Shown: in pieces, positions 1 through 7,925 of the stretch | How positions within the stretch are numbered: the stretch's first letter is position 1 | How the letters are laid out: every line of letters starts with the position of its first letter | NCBI GenBank assembly: GCA_041389565.1 | Contig: JAWKRP010000015.1 | Coordinates: forward strand, 1-64,000 | Source of the DNA: JACKEQ01 sp041389565 | GTDB lineage: Bacteria; Myxococcota_A; UBA796; GCA-2862545 | DNA: 64,000 nucleotides | Direction of reading: 5' to 3' | The notes under the pieces: generated by a model | What the model saw: the letters and a program-made list of their open reading frames with translations, nothing else | Databases searched by the model: none | What the model was told of the DNA's origin: nothing | Made by a program: the position numbers and the translations under genes

Positions 1-541
1 CTGCGTCGACCCGGAGGCTCGTGCGATCGGCCGAGACCTCGAGCCAGGCGTCGAGCTCGCGCCCGTTCGCGTCGAACACCGTGACGTCCCCCATGGCGAC
101 GGCCCCTTCATCGTTCCGCCACGTCCACCGGGTGCCCTGGTCGTGGAAGGTGCCGTCCGTCGCGATCCGACCGTCGATCACGAGGTCGTCGTCGAGGGGG
201 AGCGGGGCCTCGATCACGAACTGCTGCTCGATCGACCGCGAGCCGCGCACATAGCGCTCCACGATCGATCCGCGCTCGAACGACACCGCGCTCCCGAGAT
301 CTCCCGACCGCGCGATCCGCTCGGCGGACACGGGCTCTCCGCCGATGGCGACGAGCTCCCACTCCCACGCGGGGCCCGCGTTCGGCGCGAGCTGGACGCC
401 GGTGCCCTCGAACGACGCGTCGAGCCCGGCGACCTCCCAGCGAACGGGAGGCGGGTCGCCCGCGACCGGCGAGGAGGGAGCACAGCCCGAGAGGGCGGCG
501 CCGAGCACCACGGATCGCGGGAGGAATCGGAGGGCGTGCAT
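1..541 (-). CDS. Surface lipoprotein, N-terminal 180 residues (3' end outside window)
   Basis: An open frame begins at the ATG whose first base is 541 and runs off the left edge, so only the N-terminus is visible. It starts with a lipoprotein signal (MHALRFLPRSVVLGAALSGC, lipobox L-S-G-C). The mature part is rich in Trp, Gly and acidic residues. The stretch V-R-G-S-R-S-I-E-Q-Q-F resembles the start of large myxobacterial FG-GAP or beta-rich surface proteins, in which a similar 'W-Y-x-N-x-x-x-G-L-E-Q-G-F' segment occurs. That resemblance is from memory. The protein is probably anchored in the outer membrane; its function is unknown. Confidence 0.7.
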   Translation of the reverse strand, partial: MHALRFLPRSVVLGAALSGCAPSSPVAGDPPPVRWEVAGLDASFEGTGVQLAPNAGPAWEWELVAIGGEPVSAERIARSGDLGSAVSFERGSIVERYVRGSRSIEQQFVIEAPLPLDDDLVIDGRIATDGTFHDQGTRWTWRNDEGAVAMGDVTVFDANGRELDAWLEVSADRTSLRVDA

Positions 542-587
542 GGAGGCTCCACGGGAGCCCGAACCATACACAAGTCGAGACGGGAGT

Positions 588-1409
588 TCAGGCCTCGCGC
601 GGCCCCGGCACCATGGTGACGAGCGCCACCGACCCGTGCGCCGAAACCTGCACGGGCTGCGCGAGCCTCCCGTCGTCGAGCACCGAACGCACGGCCTCGA
701 TCGTGGATCCGTCGGCCGCGAGCACCCGCAGCGCGAACGCGCCCGCTTCGGCCACGAAGATCCGCCCGTCGTCGGCGACCGCCACCCCGAGCGGGAACGC
801 CAGCGAGCCCGGCGAGAGCAGCGTGTCGAAGGTGCGAGGGCCCGAGCGCACGAGCCCACCGGCGTACGTCAACACGACGAGCTGACCGTCGGGAGCCCAC
901 GCGACATCGCGGGGAACCGCACCCAGCTCCACGACGCGCACCAGCGACCCGTCTTCGCCCACGATCCGCACCTGCCCCCGCGTGGCCTCGCCGAGCGCCA
1001 GGGTTCCGTCGGCACCGATGGCGAGTGCCGTAGCGTCGGGCGCCTCGAGCACCGCCACCGGGAAGCCCGCCGGATCGAAGCGCTGCACGCGACCGTTCCC
1101 GCGGTCGAGCACCCAGGCGTCGCCGTTCGGCGCGAAGCCCACCTGCGCCGGACCGTTCAGCGCGCCCACCTCCGTGCCGAGCCCGCCCATCGTGGCCGTG
1201 ACCGAGCCGTCTGCGTCGAACCGGACGACCAGGTGGCGTGCGGCCTCGATCTCCAGGCTGGCTCCCGAGGGACCCACGACCCGCGGCCGGGAGCCCAGCA
1301 CGAGGGAGGTTCCTCCGGCCGACACGCGGGGTGTCGAGGGATCCTCGGCAGGCACGCACCCGACGGCCAGCAGCGCGGCGGTGGTGCCCAGGAAGGAGCG
1401 ACGAAGCAT
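588..1409 (-). CDS. Tat-type lipoprotein with NHL/beta-propeller-like repeats
   Basis: 273 residues. I chose the ATG at 1409 because it begins a compact signal, M-L-R-R-S-F-L-G-T, that fits the twin-arginine pattern R-R-x-F-L and ends in a lipobox (A-V-G-C, Cys18). The mature protein repeats segments such as 'V-Q-R-F-D-P-A-G-F-P' and 'G-V-A-V-A-D-D-G-R-I-F-V-A', typical of NHL or six-bladed propeller repeats (about five to six blades). No catalytic residues are recognisable. It is likely a folded, Tat-exported periplasmic or surface binding protein. It lies 46 bp downstream of the divergence from the partial lipoprotein's start, on the same strand. Confidence 0.75.
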   Translation of the reverse strand: MLRRSFLGTTAALLAVGCVPAEDPSTPRVSAGGTSLVLGSRPRVVGPSGASLEIEAARHLVVRFDADGSVTATMGGLGTEVGALNGPAQVGFAPNGDAWVLDRGNGRVQRFDPAGFPVAVLEAPDATALAIGADGTLALGEATRGQVRIVGEDGSLVRVVELGAVPRDVAWAPDGQLVVLTYAGGLVRSGPRTFDTLLSPGSLAFPLGVAVADDGRIFVAEAGAFALRVLAADGSTIEAVRSVLDDGRLAQPVQVSAHGSVALVTMVPGPREA

Positions 1410-1458
1410 GGAACCTCCAGGGGGCGCCGAAGTATAGTGCGCGCAACCCGGAGGGCGC

Positions 1459-1974
1459 GTGACTCCTTTCATCGGCCAGATCATGGCCGTCGCCTTCGAC
1501 TTCGCACCGCCCGGCTGGGTCCCCTGCGATGGTCGGCCTCTCGCCATCGTCGACTTCCCCGCCCTGTTCTCGCTCATCGGCACCACGTTCGGCGGCGACG
1601 GCATCAACACGTTCGCGGTGCCGGATCTCCGCGGTCGCTCCCCGATCGGGGTGGGCCAGGGTCCCGGGCTCGCGGCCTACTCCTGGGGCCAGCGCGGCGG
1701 GGTCGAAGAGGTCACCCTCACCGAAGCGCAGATTCCCCAGCACTCCCATGCGCTTCGCGCCTCGGGTGCCGTGGCGGGCGATCAGGCGCCCGACGGGGGC
1801 CTCGCGGCCGAGACGGCCGAGGATGCCTATTCGTCCGATACGAGCGGCCTGGTCGCGATGTCGTCGTCCGCGATCGGGAACGCCGGGGGCAACGGGCCCC
1901 ACTCGAACCTGTCGCCCTACCTGGCCGTGCACCACCTCATCGCGGTCGTCGGCATCTACCCCGAGCGCCCCTGA
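1459..1974 (+). CDS. Phage tail collar / microcystin-dependent (MdpB-like) protein
   Basis: 171 residues. The start is GTG at 1459, preceded by GGAGG at 1450-1454. The sequence M-T-P-F-I-G-Q-I-M with 'P-P-G-W-V-P-C-D-G-R-P-L', 'T-F-A-V-P-D-L-R-G-R' and 'P-Q-H-S-H' is the signature of the tail collar domain (Pfam Collar). Such proteins occur as tail fibre tips of phages and as bacterial Mdp proteins often found singly. There are no other phage genes nearby, so this is more likely a domesticated or secreted bacterial Mdp than prophage. The end has 'N-L-S-P-Y-L-A-V-H-H-L-I', the usual C-terminal motif of the family. The next gene begins 11 bp downstream and may be cotranscribed. Confidence 0.9.
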   Translation: MTPFIGQIMAVAFDFAPPGWVPCDGRPLAIVDFPALFSLIGTTFGGDGINTFAVPDLRGRSPIGVGQGPGLAAYSWGQRGGVEEVTLTEAQIPQHSHALRASGAVAGDQAPDGGLAAETAEDAYSSDTSGLVAMSSSAIGNAGGNGPHSNLSPYLAVHHLIAVVGIYPERP

Positions 1975-1985
1975 TCGGAGGCCCC

Positions 1986-2948
1986 ATGTCCCGAACCCCG
2001 CAGCAGCCCCTCCCCTCCGGGTTCGGCCGACACACGCCCGCATCGGAGGTCATCCAGGGGATCGACCTCTCCGGTCGGGTCGCCATCGTGACCGGTGGGT
2101 ACTCGGGCATCGGCGTGGAGACCACCCGCGCGCTGGCGTCCGCGGGCGCCACGGTCTGGGTGCCCGTGCGAGACCGCGCCAAAGCGGCCGACACGCTCGC
2201 CGACCTCGACGGAGACGTGCGGATCGCCGACATGGATCTCCAGGACCTGCACAGCGTGCGGGCCTTCGCGGCCACCGTGAACGCGGCCCACGACGCCGTG
2301 CACATCCTCATCAACAACGCGGGCGTCATGGCGTGTCCGGAGGCCCGCCTCGGTCCGGGGTGGGAGTCCCAGCTCGCCATCAACCACCTCGCCCACTTCG
2401 TGCTCACCCGCGAGCTCCTCCCCGCGCTCCGGCGGGGGCACGCGCGGGTCGTCGCGCTGTCGTCCAGTGCCCACCGCATCTCCGACATCCGGTGGGACGA
2501 CCCCCACTTCACGGCCGAGCCGTACGACAAGTGGAAGGCGTACGGTCAGTCGAAGACCGCCAACGCCCTGTTCGCCGTGGCGCTCGACGCACGCGAGTCC
2601 GCGAACGGCATCCGCGCCTTCGCGGTCCATCCAGGGGGCATCCAGACCCCGCTCCAGCGACACCTGCCCGTGGCCGAGATGGCCGCGCTCGGCTGGGTCG
2701 ACGCCTCCGGCAAGCTCACACCGCAGGCCGCGGCCATGTTCAAGTCGGTCGAAGCGGGCGCGGCCACGGCCGTGTGGTGCGCGACGAGCCCCCAGCTCGA
2801 CGGCATCGGCGGGGTCTTCTGTGAAGACTGCGACATCGCGGCCCCCGCAGGCGCCCAGCCCTACGTCGGGGTGCACGCCCACGCCGTCGATCCGGCGAGC
2901 GCGGAGCGGTTGTGGGCGCTCACCGAGGCGATGCTGGGCGACGCCTGA
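1986..2948 (+). CDS. Short-chain dehydrogenase/reductase
   Basis: 320 residues, an NAD(P)-dependent classical SDR. The ATG at 1986 lies 11 bp after the collar gene, with a GGAGG-like SD in 'cggaggcccc'. Visible motifs are the cofactor loop T-G-G-Y-S-G-I-G (36-43), N-N-A-G (110-113), the active-site Ser region A-L-S-S-S-A-H (about 158) and Y-G-Q-S-K (Tyr186, Lys190). The long W-x-D-x-x-x-x-x-x-x-Y insertion before the Tyr and the N-terminal extension resemble the retinol dehydrogenase/WWOX-like oxidoreductase group. The substrate cannot be told from sequence. Near the C-terminus, G-V-F-C-E-D-C-D contains two cysteines that could be redox or metal related (inference). Confidence 0.88.
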   Translation: MSRTPQQPLPSGFGRHTPASEVIQGIDLSGRVAIVTGGYSGIGVETTRALASAGATVWVPVRDRAKAADTLADLDGDVRIADMDLQDLHSVRAFAATVNAAHDAVHILINNAGVMACPEARLGPGWESQLAINHLAHFVLTRELLPALRRGHARVVALSSSAHRISDIRWDDPHFTAEPYDKWKAYGQSKTANALFAVALDARESANGIRAFAVHPGGIQTPLQRHLPVAEMAALGWVDASGKLTPQAAAMFKSVEAGAATAVWCATSPQLDGIGGVFCEDCDIAAPAGAQPYVGVHAHAVDPASAERLWALTEAMLGDA

Positions 2949-2963
2949 GGCGTTCAGGCCTCC

Positions 2964-3578
2964 TCAGGGAGTGGGCGCCGGGGCCTTCGAGATGCGCACG
3001 AGGCTGCGACCGATGCGCTCGAACACCGGCTCCAGCGCCTCGATCTCGGCTTCCGGAGCCGAGCACGACGCCACTCCTGCGAGCCCGTCGGACACCACGG
3101 TGTACGCCAGCACCCGTGTGCCCTGCCGCACCAGCGACGTGCGGTGCATCGGAACGCCCGCGACCTCGAAGTCGGTGTTCGTGATCGCGCCCACCTCTCC
3201 GGCCTGCTCCACGAAGTAGCGCGTGGCGGCCTCGGCATGGCTGGCGGCCGTCGCGTCGGGCTTCGCGGGCTCCGAGGCCGCCACACACATCGCCCCCGAC
3301 GGAGGGCTCCCGTCCGCGACCGGTGGCGTGCACTTCACCGCCTGGCGCGCGGGCGTGGCCCCTTCGGCGTGCCAGCCTGCGGGGCAGGTGATCGCGACGG
3401 ACGGCGTGCGCACCGTCGTGTTCCCGTCTGCGTCGACCACGGGCTCCGGACCCATCCGGATCCTCGGCGGCGCGCGCTGCGGCTCCGGGCTCGGCTCCGT
3501 CGGGCCCGCTTCGCCTCCGGGCTCGGCGGGCTTGGGGATCTCGGGCGTCGACGAGCAGGCGATCACGAAGAACAGCAT
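2964..3578 (-). CDS. Small lipoprotein of unknown function
   Basis: 204 residues from the ATG at 3578. The signal is unusually short (MLFFVIAC, Cys8), followed by a Pro-rich stretch and an acidic/Pro linker. The body is about 150 residues with six cysteines (for example T-C-P-A-G-W-H and M-C-V-A-A), suggesting a disulfide-stabilised periplasmic fold. I recognise no family. It is convergent with the SDR (15 bp between ends) and divergent from the MBL-like gene (40 bp between starts), so it probably shares a bidirectional promoter with 3619. Confidence 0.7.
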   Translation of the reverse strand: MLFFVIACSSTPEIPKPAEPGGEAGPTEPSPEPQRAPPRIRMGPEPVVDADGNTTVRTPSVAITCPAGWHAEGATPARQAVKCTPPVADGSPPSGAMCVAASEPAKPDATAASHAEAATRYFVEQAGEVGAITNTDFEVAGVPMHRTSLVRQGTRVLAYTVVSDGLAGVASCSAPEAEIEALEPVFERIGRSLVRISKAPAPTP

Positions 3579-3618
3579 GCCGTGCGGGTATCGTCTCGAC
3601 CCGCGAGGAGGCCACCCC

Positions 3619-4368
3619 ATGTCCGACCACGTCATCCAGGTCGCCGATGGATTCTGGAACATCCGGGGGTCGTTCAAGATCGCCGGCTTCGTCGACATCG
3701 GCACGCAGGCCTCGCTCGTTCGGCGTCCGAGCGGGCGCTTCCTGATGCTCGACAGCTACCCGCTCCGCGGAGCCGTGGAGACCGAGATCCTCGAGCTGAC
3801 CGACGGGGGCCAGGCCGTCGAGGCCGTGCTCAACCTGCATCCGTTCCACACCATCCACGTGCACACGACCCATGCGCGCTTCCCGCACGCGAAGCTCTAC
3901 GGCACCGACCGGCACGTCGCCCGGCGTCCGGAGCTCCCGTGGCAGCCGGAGCGCACCGATGGCCCCGAGATCCGCGCCCTGTTCGAGGAGCTCGTGTTCT
4001 CCGTGCCCGCAGGGGTCGACTTCATCCCGAGCGACGAGAACCTGCACTTCGCGTCGGTGCTCGCCTTCCACCCGTCCACGCGCACGCTCCACGTCGACGA
4101 CACGCTCATGTACACCCGGCTCCCGTTCATGGGCGGCGTGCGCTTCCATCCCACGCTCGGCTCGGTCCTCCAGAAGCGCCCCGGCGCGGTTGCGGAGTTC
4201 CGGCAGTGGGCAGCGGAGCTCGTCGACCGGTGCAGCCTGGTCGACCACCTCTGTACGGCGCACACCCGCGCTCTGCTCGACTCGGAGGACTCCATCGCCG
4301 CGCAGGTGCAGAAGGCCCTCGACGCCGTGCGCTCCACGCTCGATGCGCACGAGAAGAAGCACGGCTGA
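3619..4368 (+). CDS. Putative metallo-beta-lactamase-fold hydrolase (DUF4336-like)
   Basis: 249 residues from the ATG at 3619, preceded by GAGGAGG. The layout fits an MBL fold: an early beta-rich segment with 'F-L-M-L-D-S-Y-P', then 'N-L-H-P-F-H-T-I-H-V' where the HxHxDH motif would be, then 'F-P-H-A-K-L-Y-G', 'L-H-V-D-D-T' (possible bridging Asp) and 'C-T-A-H-T' (possible last His). This layout recalls DUF4336-type MBL relatives with an altered metal site, but the match is from memory. Its stop codon TGA (4366-4368) overlaps the first copy of the tandem repeat. Confidence 0.5.
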   Translation: MSDHVIQVADGFWNIRGSFKIAGFVDIGTQASLVRRPSGRFLMLDSYPLRGAVETEILELTDGGQAVEAVLNLHPFHTIHVHTTHARFPHAKLYGTDRHVARRPELPWQPERTDGPEIRALFEELVFSVPAGVDFIPSDENLHFASVLAFHPSTRTLHVDDTLMYTRLPFMGGVRFHPTLGSVLQKRPGAVAEFRQWAAELVDRCSLVDHLCTAHTRALLDSEDSIAAQVQKALDAVRSTLDAHEKKHG

Positions 4369-4464
4369 CTCACGTACCGTCCCTGCGGGCCCTCGGGACT
4401 CACGTACCGTCCCTGCGGCCGTCGGGACTCACGTACCGTCCCTGCGGGCCCTCGGGACTCACGT
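4367..4464. repeat. Three-and-a-third-copy 29-30 bp tandem repeat between convergent genes
   Basis: Units starting 'gactcacgtaccgtccctgc' occur at 4367-4396 (30 bp), 4397-4425 (29 bp, one base lost in the GC part) and 4426-4455 (30 bp), with a partial 'gactcacgt' at 4456-4464. Copies 1 and 3 are identical. The first copy contributes two bases of the plus-strand stop codon. The final partial copy contains the minus-strand stop (TCA at 4459-4461). Each unit contains small self-complementary pieces (CCCTGCGGG, CCCTCGGG, GGGCCC), so the array may act as a bidirectional terminator. Confidence 0.9.
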
Positions 4465-5049
4465 GGGGTTCGGCCGGCCGCTCGGCCGGAACATCACGGC
4501 GATGCGGGGATCCGCGTGGGACTCCTTCGGAACCGCGTGCTCGAAGGTCTCGTGGATGGTGCCCCCCATCACGAGCACGTCTCCGCCGTTCAGGTGGAGC
4601 GTGACGCTGCGCCCGCCCTCGCTCGGCCGGAGCAGGAACCGACGCTGAGCACCCAGGCTCAGGATGGCCATCACGCAGCTCGACCGCAGCTCGCCCATCC
4701 GGTCGCCGTGCCACGCCACCGAGTCGTTCCCGTCTCGATAGAGCGCGAGGCTGATGCGCTCGAGCGACCACCCCGTGTGCGCTTCGAGGCGCGCGCGAGC
4801 CTCCGACAGCAGCGGCTCGGGGGGATCCGGGGGCGCACCCAGCAACCGCGGGACGTCGACCACGCGGTCGTACATCTGCCGCTGCTGCGAGGCCCAGTGC
4901 GTCGCGGACCTCAGCCGCTCGAACAGCGCCACCTGCCCGTCGAGCCAGCCAGGCACGCGCTGGATCCACGCGCCCCGCCCCAGATCGACCCGAGGCCCCG
5001 ACAACGCCCGGAACCGTGGGCTCCCCGAGGTGAACATCCCGAGCTGCAC
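4459..5049 (-). CDS. alkB: AlkB-like 2-oxoglutarate/Fe(II) dioxygenase
   Basis: 196 residues. The family repairs alkylated DNA or RNA bases by oxidative demethylation. Iron ligands are visible: His114-x-Asp116 in W-H-G-D-R-M, and His171 in E-H-A-V-P. The 2-oxoglutarate arginines fit R-I-A-V-M-F-R (182-188), corresponding to R-x-N-x-T-x-R of AlkB. The motif 'Y-R-D-G-N-D-S-V-A-W-H-G-D' is typical of the AlkB/ALKBH2-3 group. I chose the GTG at 5049 over the upstream ATG at 5067 because a GGAGG sits at 5054-5058, four bases from it. The ATG would also lie inside the LexA-like palindrome. The stop lies in the tandem repeat. Confidence 0.88.
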   Translation of the reverse strand: MQLGMFTSGSPRFRALSGPRVDLGRGAWIQRVPGWLDGQVALFERLRSATHWASQQRQMYDRVVDVPRLLGAPPDPPEPLLSEARARLEAHTGWSLERISLALYRDGNDSVAWHGDRMGELRSSCVMAILSLGAQRRFLLRPSEGGRSVTLHLNGGDVLVMGGTIHETFEHAVPKESHADPRIAVMFRPSGRPNPT

Positions 5050-5059
5050 GCGTCCTCCA

Positions 5060-5075
5060 CTGAACATACGTACAG
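5060..5075. promoter_or_regulatory. Candidate LexA (SOS) box upstream of the AlkB gene
   Basis: On the minus strand, 5' to 3', the site reads CTGTAC-GTAT-GTTCAG, an imperfect palindrome of CTGWAC half-sites. Extended to the base at 5059 it matches the Myxococcus xanthus LexA consensus that I recall (CTRHAMRYBYGTTCAGS) at 15 of 17 positions. It directly abuts the ribosome-binding site of the AlkB gene, where a bound repressor would block transcription. An alkylation-repair gene is a sensible SOS target. The consensus is quoted from memory and binding is inferred. Confidence 0.5.
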
Positions 5076-5092
5076 TCTGTATACCCCGATTC

Positions 5093-5968
5093 TCAGAAGT
5101 AGTCGGACGCGAAGAGCTGCGCGGGGCTCACCGCCCACTCCCCTCGCACCATGGGCTGGGTCTTCCAGCGCGAGACGGGCTCCACGCGATCGGACATCCA
5201 CGGGGTCGGGATGCCCCAGCCCTCGAGCGCGAGGTCCATCGCGGCGGCGAGCCCCGCAGCGGCCTGTACGACCGCGTCTTCGTGCGACTCCGGCACGAGG
5301 GCCTCGAGCAGCACGAGGGTTCCGGGCTCCCGACGGACCCGCAGCGTGCCCCCGCCTTCGACCGCGAACCACACGTCGTCGGGCGATCCGTCGATGCTCG
5401 CCTGCCACGACGCCGCGCCGCGCACGCGCCTGAGCCCGCGCCCGTAGGTGGTGTAGGCCTCGGCCAGGAGGTCGCGCTCGCGTCGCGGGTCGAGCGCGCG
5501 CAGCGCTGCGGCGTCGGACTCCGACAACAGCTCGAGAGGGTCGGCCTGACGCCAGGCACCGGCCGGCACGTCGACGAAGCCGAGCTTCGCGTACGGTCCG
5601 GCTCCGATCGCCGAGAACAGCAGGGCATCCCCGCCATCCCTGCGCTCCAGCACGTGCGTCATGAGCGCCGTGGCATGGCCGAGCCGACGGTGCGTGGCCA
5701 GCGTGGCGACCGAGCCGAAGCCCACCGCCGACCGTGTGGACACGCCATCGGTCAGCACGAGCGGGTAGGCGAGCAGAGCGGCCACGGGCGCACCGGAGTC
5801 CGTGAGCAGCCACCACTCCGCGCCCGATCGGGCGGGGCTCGCGAGCCGCTGGGCCGCGTACCAGCTGAACGGCAGCTTCACGTCGTTCGCCTCGTGCGCG
5901 ACGTGGAGCACCGCGCGACGCTCGGCGATGGTGTGGGCAGGCGCGATGCGGACGTCTCGTGCGCTCAT
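5093..5968 (-). CDS. GNAT-family N-acetyltransferase (Eis-like)
   Basis: 291 residues from the ATG at 5968. An N-terminal GNAT domain contains the acetyl-CoA loop in 'V-A-T-L-A-T-H-R-R-L-G-H-A-T-A-L-M' (the R-x-L-G-x-A variant of Q/R-x-x-G-x-G/A) followed by 'G-A-G-P-Y-A-K-L-G-F', a typical GNAT beta4-alpha4 segment. The C-terminal half (about 150 residues) resembles the second GNAT-like plus SCP2-like arrangement of Eis proteins, ending in 'W-G-I-P-T-P-W-M-S-D'. The acceptor substrate is unknown. The gene sits 43 bp upstream of the AlkB gene on the same strand; the LexA-like box lies between them, so the AlkB gene probably has its own promoter. Confidence 0.8.
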   Translation of the reverse strand: MSARDVRIAPAHTIAERRAVLHVAHEANDVKLPFSWYAAQRLASPARSGAEWWLLTDSGAPVAALLAYPLVLTDGVSTRSAVGFGSVATLATHRRLGHATALMTHVLERRDGGDALLFSAIGAGPYAKLGFVDVPAGAWRQADPLELLSESDAAALRALDPRRERDLLAEAYTTYGRGLRRVRGAASWQASIDGSPDDVWFAVEGGGTLRVRREPGTLVLLEALVPESHEDAVVQAAAGLAAAMDLALEGWGIPTPWMSDRVEPVSRWKTQPMVRGEWAVSPAQLFASDYF

Positions 5969-6004
5969 CTCGACCTCGAACGAACGGGCGTATCTCGGGC
6001 GCTC

Positions 6005-6024
6005 CTGCACGGGAACTGCACGGG
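6005..6024. repeat. 9-bp direct repeat in divergent promoter
   Basis: CTGCACGGG occurs twice, at 6005-6013 and 6016-6024, separated by two bases. The repeat lies in the 75-bp gap between the divergent GNAT and membrane-protein genes. The 11-bp period would place two factor-binding half-sites on the same DNA face. This is a possible operator only; there is no other evidence. Confidence 0.3.
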
Positions 6025-6043
6025 CGGGATCTAGGTTGGAGTC

Positions 6044-6655
6044 ATGCAACACACCGTCGTCGGCCATCCTCTCGCCTGGTCCCGTGACTTCGCCCTGCTC
6101 GGCATCGCGCTGGGGGGAGCCGCGCCCTTCTTCGTGATCTTCGACTTCAGCTTCGCCTTCGTCGGCGCACTGGTCGGCGGCACCTCGGGGGCGCTGCTCG
6201 GCGCTCTGTCGGCCGTCGTCGTGGAGCTCGCGCGCACGCGGGTGCCGATGTCGGTGCAGATTGCGGGGATGGCGGCTGTGGGCTCGCTGTGGGGAGCGTT
6301 GGCCGGCGTCGCGGGAGGGGCGTCGGGCACGATGTTCCACGAGGGCGGCATCGTGCTGGGCTTCGTGGTGGGCGGGTGCACGGGCATGGTCGCGCTGGGG
6401 CTGTTCTTCCCGGTGTACCTCTTCCTGTCGGTGCGCCGAGACCCCGTCTGGCCCGCGGTGGCTGCGGCCCTGCTCGCGGCCCCGATGATGGGGTGGCTCG
6501 GCATCGCCGCGCTCGGCGCGTCGCTGTTCGGGCTGTGGCTGTTCGCGCTGCCCGTCGCGATGTGGAGCGCCGTGGCACTCGATCGGTCGGTCGAGCGTGC
6601 GCGGCTGGCGATGCAGGTTTCGGACGCGAGACGGGAGCGTCTGGCGCCCCTGTGA
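6044..6655 (+). CDS. Glycine-rich multi-pass membrane protein
   Basis: 203 residues from the ATG at 6044, with GGAG five bases upstream. About six hydrophobic spans are visible (around 17-35, 38-60, 72-95, 104-128, 133-150 and 155-180). They are full of small residues (G-G-T-S-G-A-L-L-G-A and G-V-A-G-G-A-S-G-T). There are few charged residues until the basic cytoplasmic tail R-S-V-E-R-A-R. No transporter motif is recognised. The gene ends six bases before the next gene, so the two are likely cotranscribed. Confidence 0.75.
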   Translation: MQHTVVGHPLAWSRDFALLGIALGGAAPFFVIFDFSFAFVGALVGGTSGALLGALSAVVVELARTRVPMSVQIAGMAAVGSLWGALAGVAGGASGTMFHEGGIVLGFVVGGCTGMVALGLFFPVYLFLSVRRDPVWPAVAAALLAAPMMGWLGIAALGASLFGLWLFALPVAMWSAVALDRSVERARLAMQVSDARRERLAPL

Positions 6656-6661
6656 TATCCG

Positions 6662-7297
6662 ATGTCCATGGAAAGTCTGATGGTGTCGGGTGTCGTGATC
6701 GGAGCCGTGGTCCTCGTGGGGCTGCTGCTCCTCGCTGTCGTGGTGGTCGGCGCGGTGCTGATGTTCCGTGGGAAGAAGGTCGACCCCGCCGTGCAGCGCG
6801 CCGAAGCGCTCGCAGGCCTCGGGTTCACGCCCCTGAAGGCGGGCACGTGGATCAAGCCGATCCAGGGCTCGAAGATGACCTTCGAAGACCGACCCGACGG
6901 GTTCCGCTGGCAGATGCAGCTGCCGCGCTACAACACGATGACGCTCGAGCTCGTGGAGTCGGGGAGCCCCGAGCCCGTGACGGGCCAGTTCGAGACCGAG
7001 ATCGCCGCGATCGACGCCCGGTTCCGCGTCGGGAGCCCGCAGGCCGCACGGGTGGTCACGCTGCTCGGCCAGCCGAAGCTCCAGCGAGCCCTGCTCGCCA
7101 CGCCGAACATCGCGATGAGCCTGTCGGCCGACGAGCTCATCATCCTCGATCCCGGCCGCGCCGGCCTGAAGCAGCTGAACCCCGGCACGCCACTCGATGC
7201 CGAGCTCGCGCTGCACACCCTCACGATGAACGTCGTGAACTCGCTGTTCGCGGTCCTCTACACGGAAGACGGCACCGTCATGGAAGCGTTCCGCTAG
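6662..7297 (+). CDS. Single-span membrane-anchored protein of unknown function
   Basis: 211 residues. A Val/Leu-rich transmembrane helix at residues 7-36 is followed by F-R-G-K-K, giving an N-out/C-in or signal-anchor orientation. The remaining 170-residue soluble domain is mixed alpha/beta with no known motif ('P-I-Q-G-S-K-M-T-F-E-D-R-P-D-G-F-R-W'). It lies six bases after the multi-pass protein, so the pair may form a membrane complex (inference). An alternative start is the ATG at 6668. Confidence 0.7.
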   Translation: MSMESLMVSGVVIGAVVLVGLLLLAVVVVGAVLMFRGKKVDPAVQRAEALAGLGFTPLKAGTWIKPIQGSKMTFEDRPDGFRWQMQLPRYNTMTLELVESGSPEPVTGQFETEIAAIDARFRVGSPQAARVVTLLGQPKLQRALLATPNIAMSLSADELIILDPGRAGLKQLNPGTPLDAELALHTLTMNVVNSLFAVLYTEDGTVMEAFR

Positions 7298-7319
7298 GTA
7301 TCCTGTGCCCGGAGGTCCG

Positions 7320-7856
<537 letters not shown>

Positions 7857-7925
7857 CCGTCCTGCGGGTCAGGTGGAATTCCGCCCCATGCCGGTGCCCC
7901 CCCGTCCCCGAACGCCCCACGGGCC

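Noticed and set aside
1459..1974. Prophage remnant
   Set aside because: A single collar-domain protein with no integrase, terminase or other phage genes; Mdp-type proteins are common as isolated genes.
4367..4464. CRISPR-like array
   Set aside because: Copies are head to tail with no spacers, so it is a simple tandem repeat.
5067..5067. ATG at 5067 as start of the AlkB gene
   Set aside because: It would begin inside the LexA-like palindrome and ignore the GGAGG placed just before the GTG at 5049.
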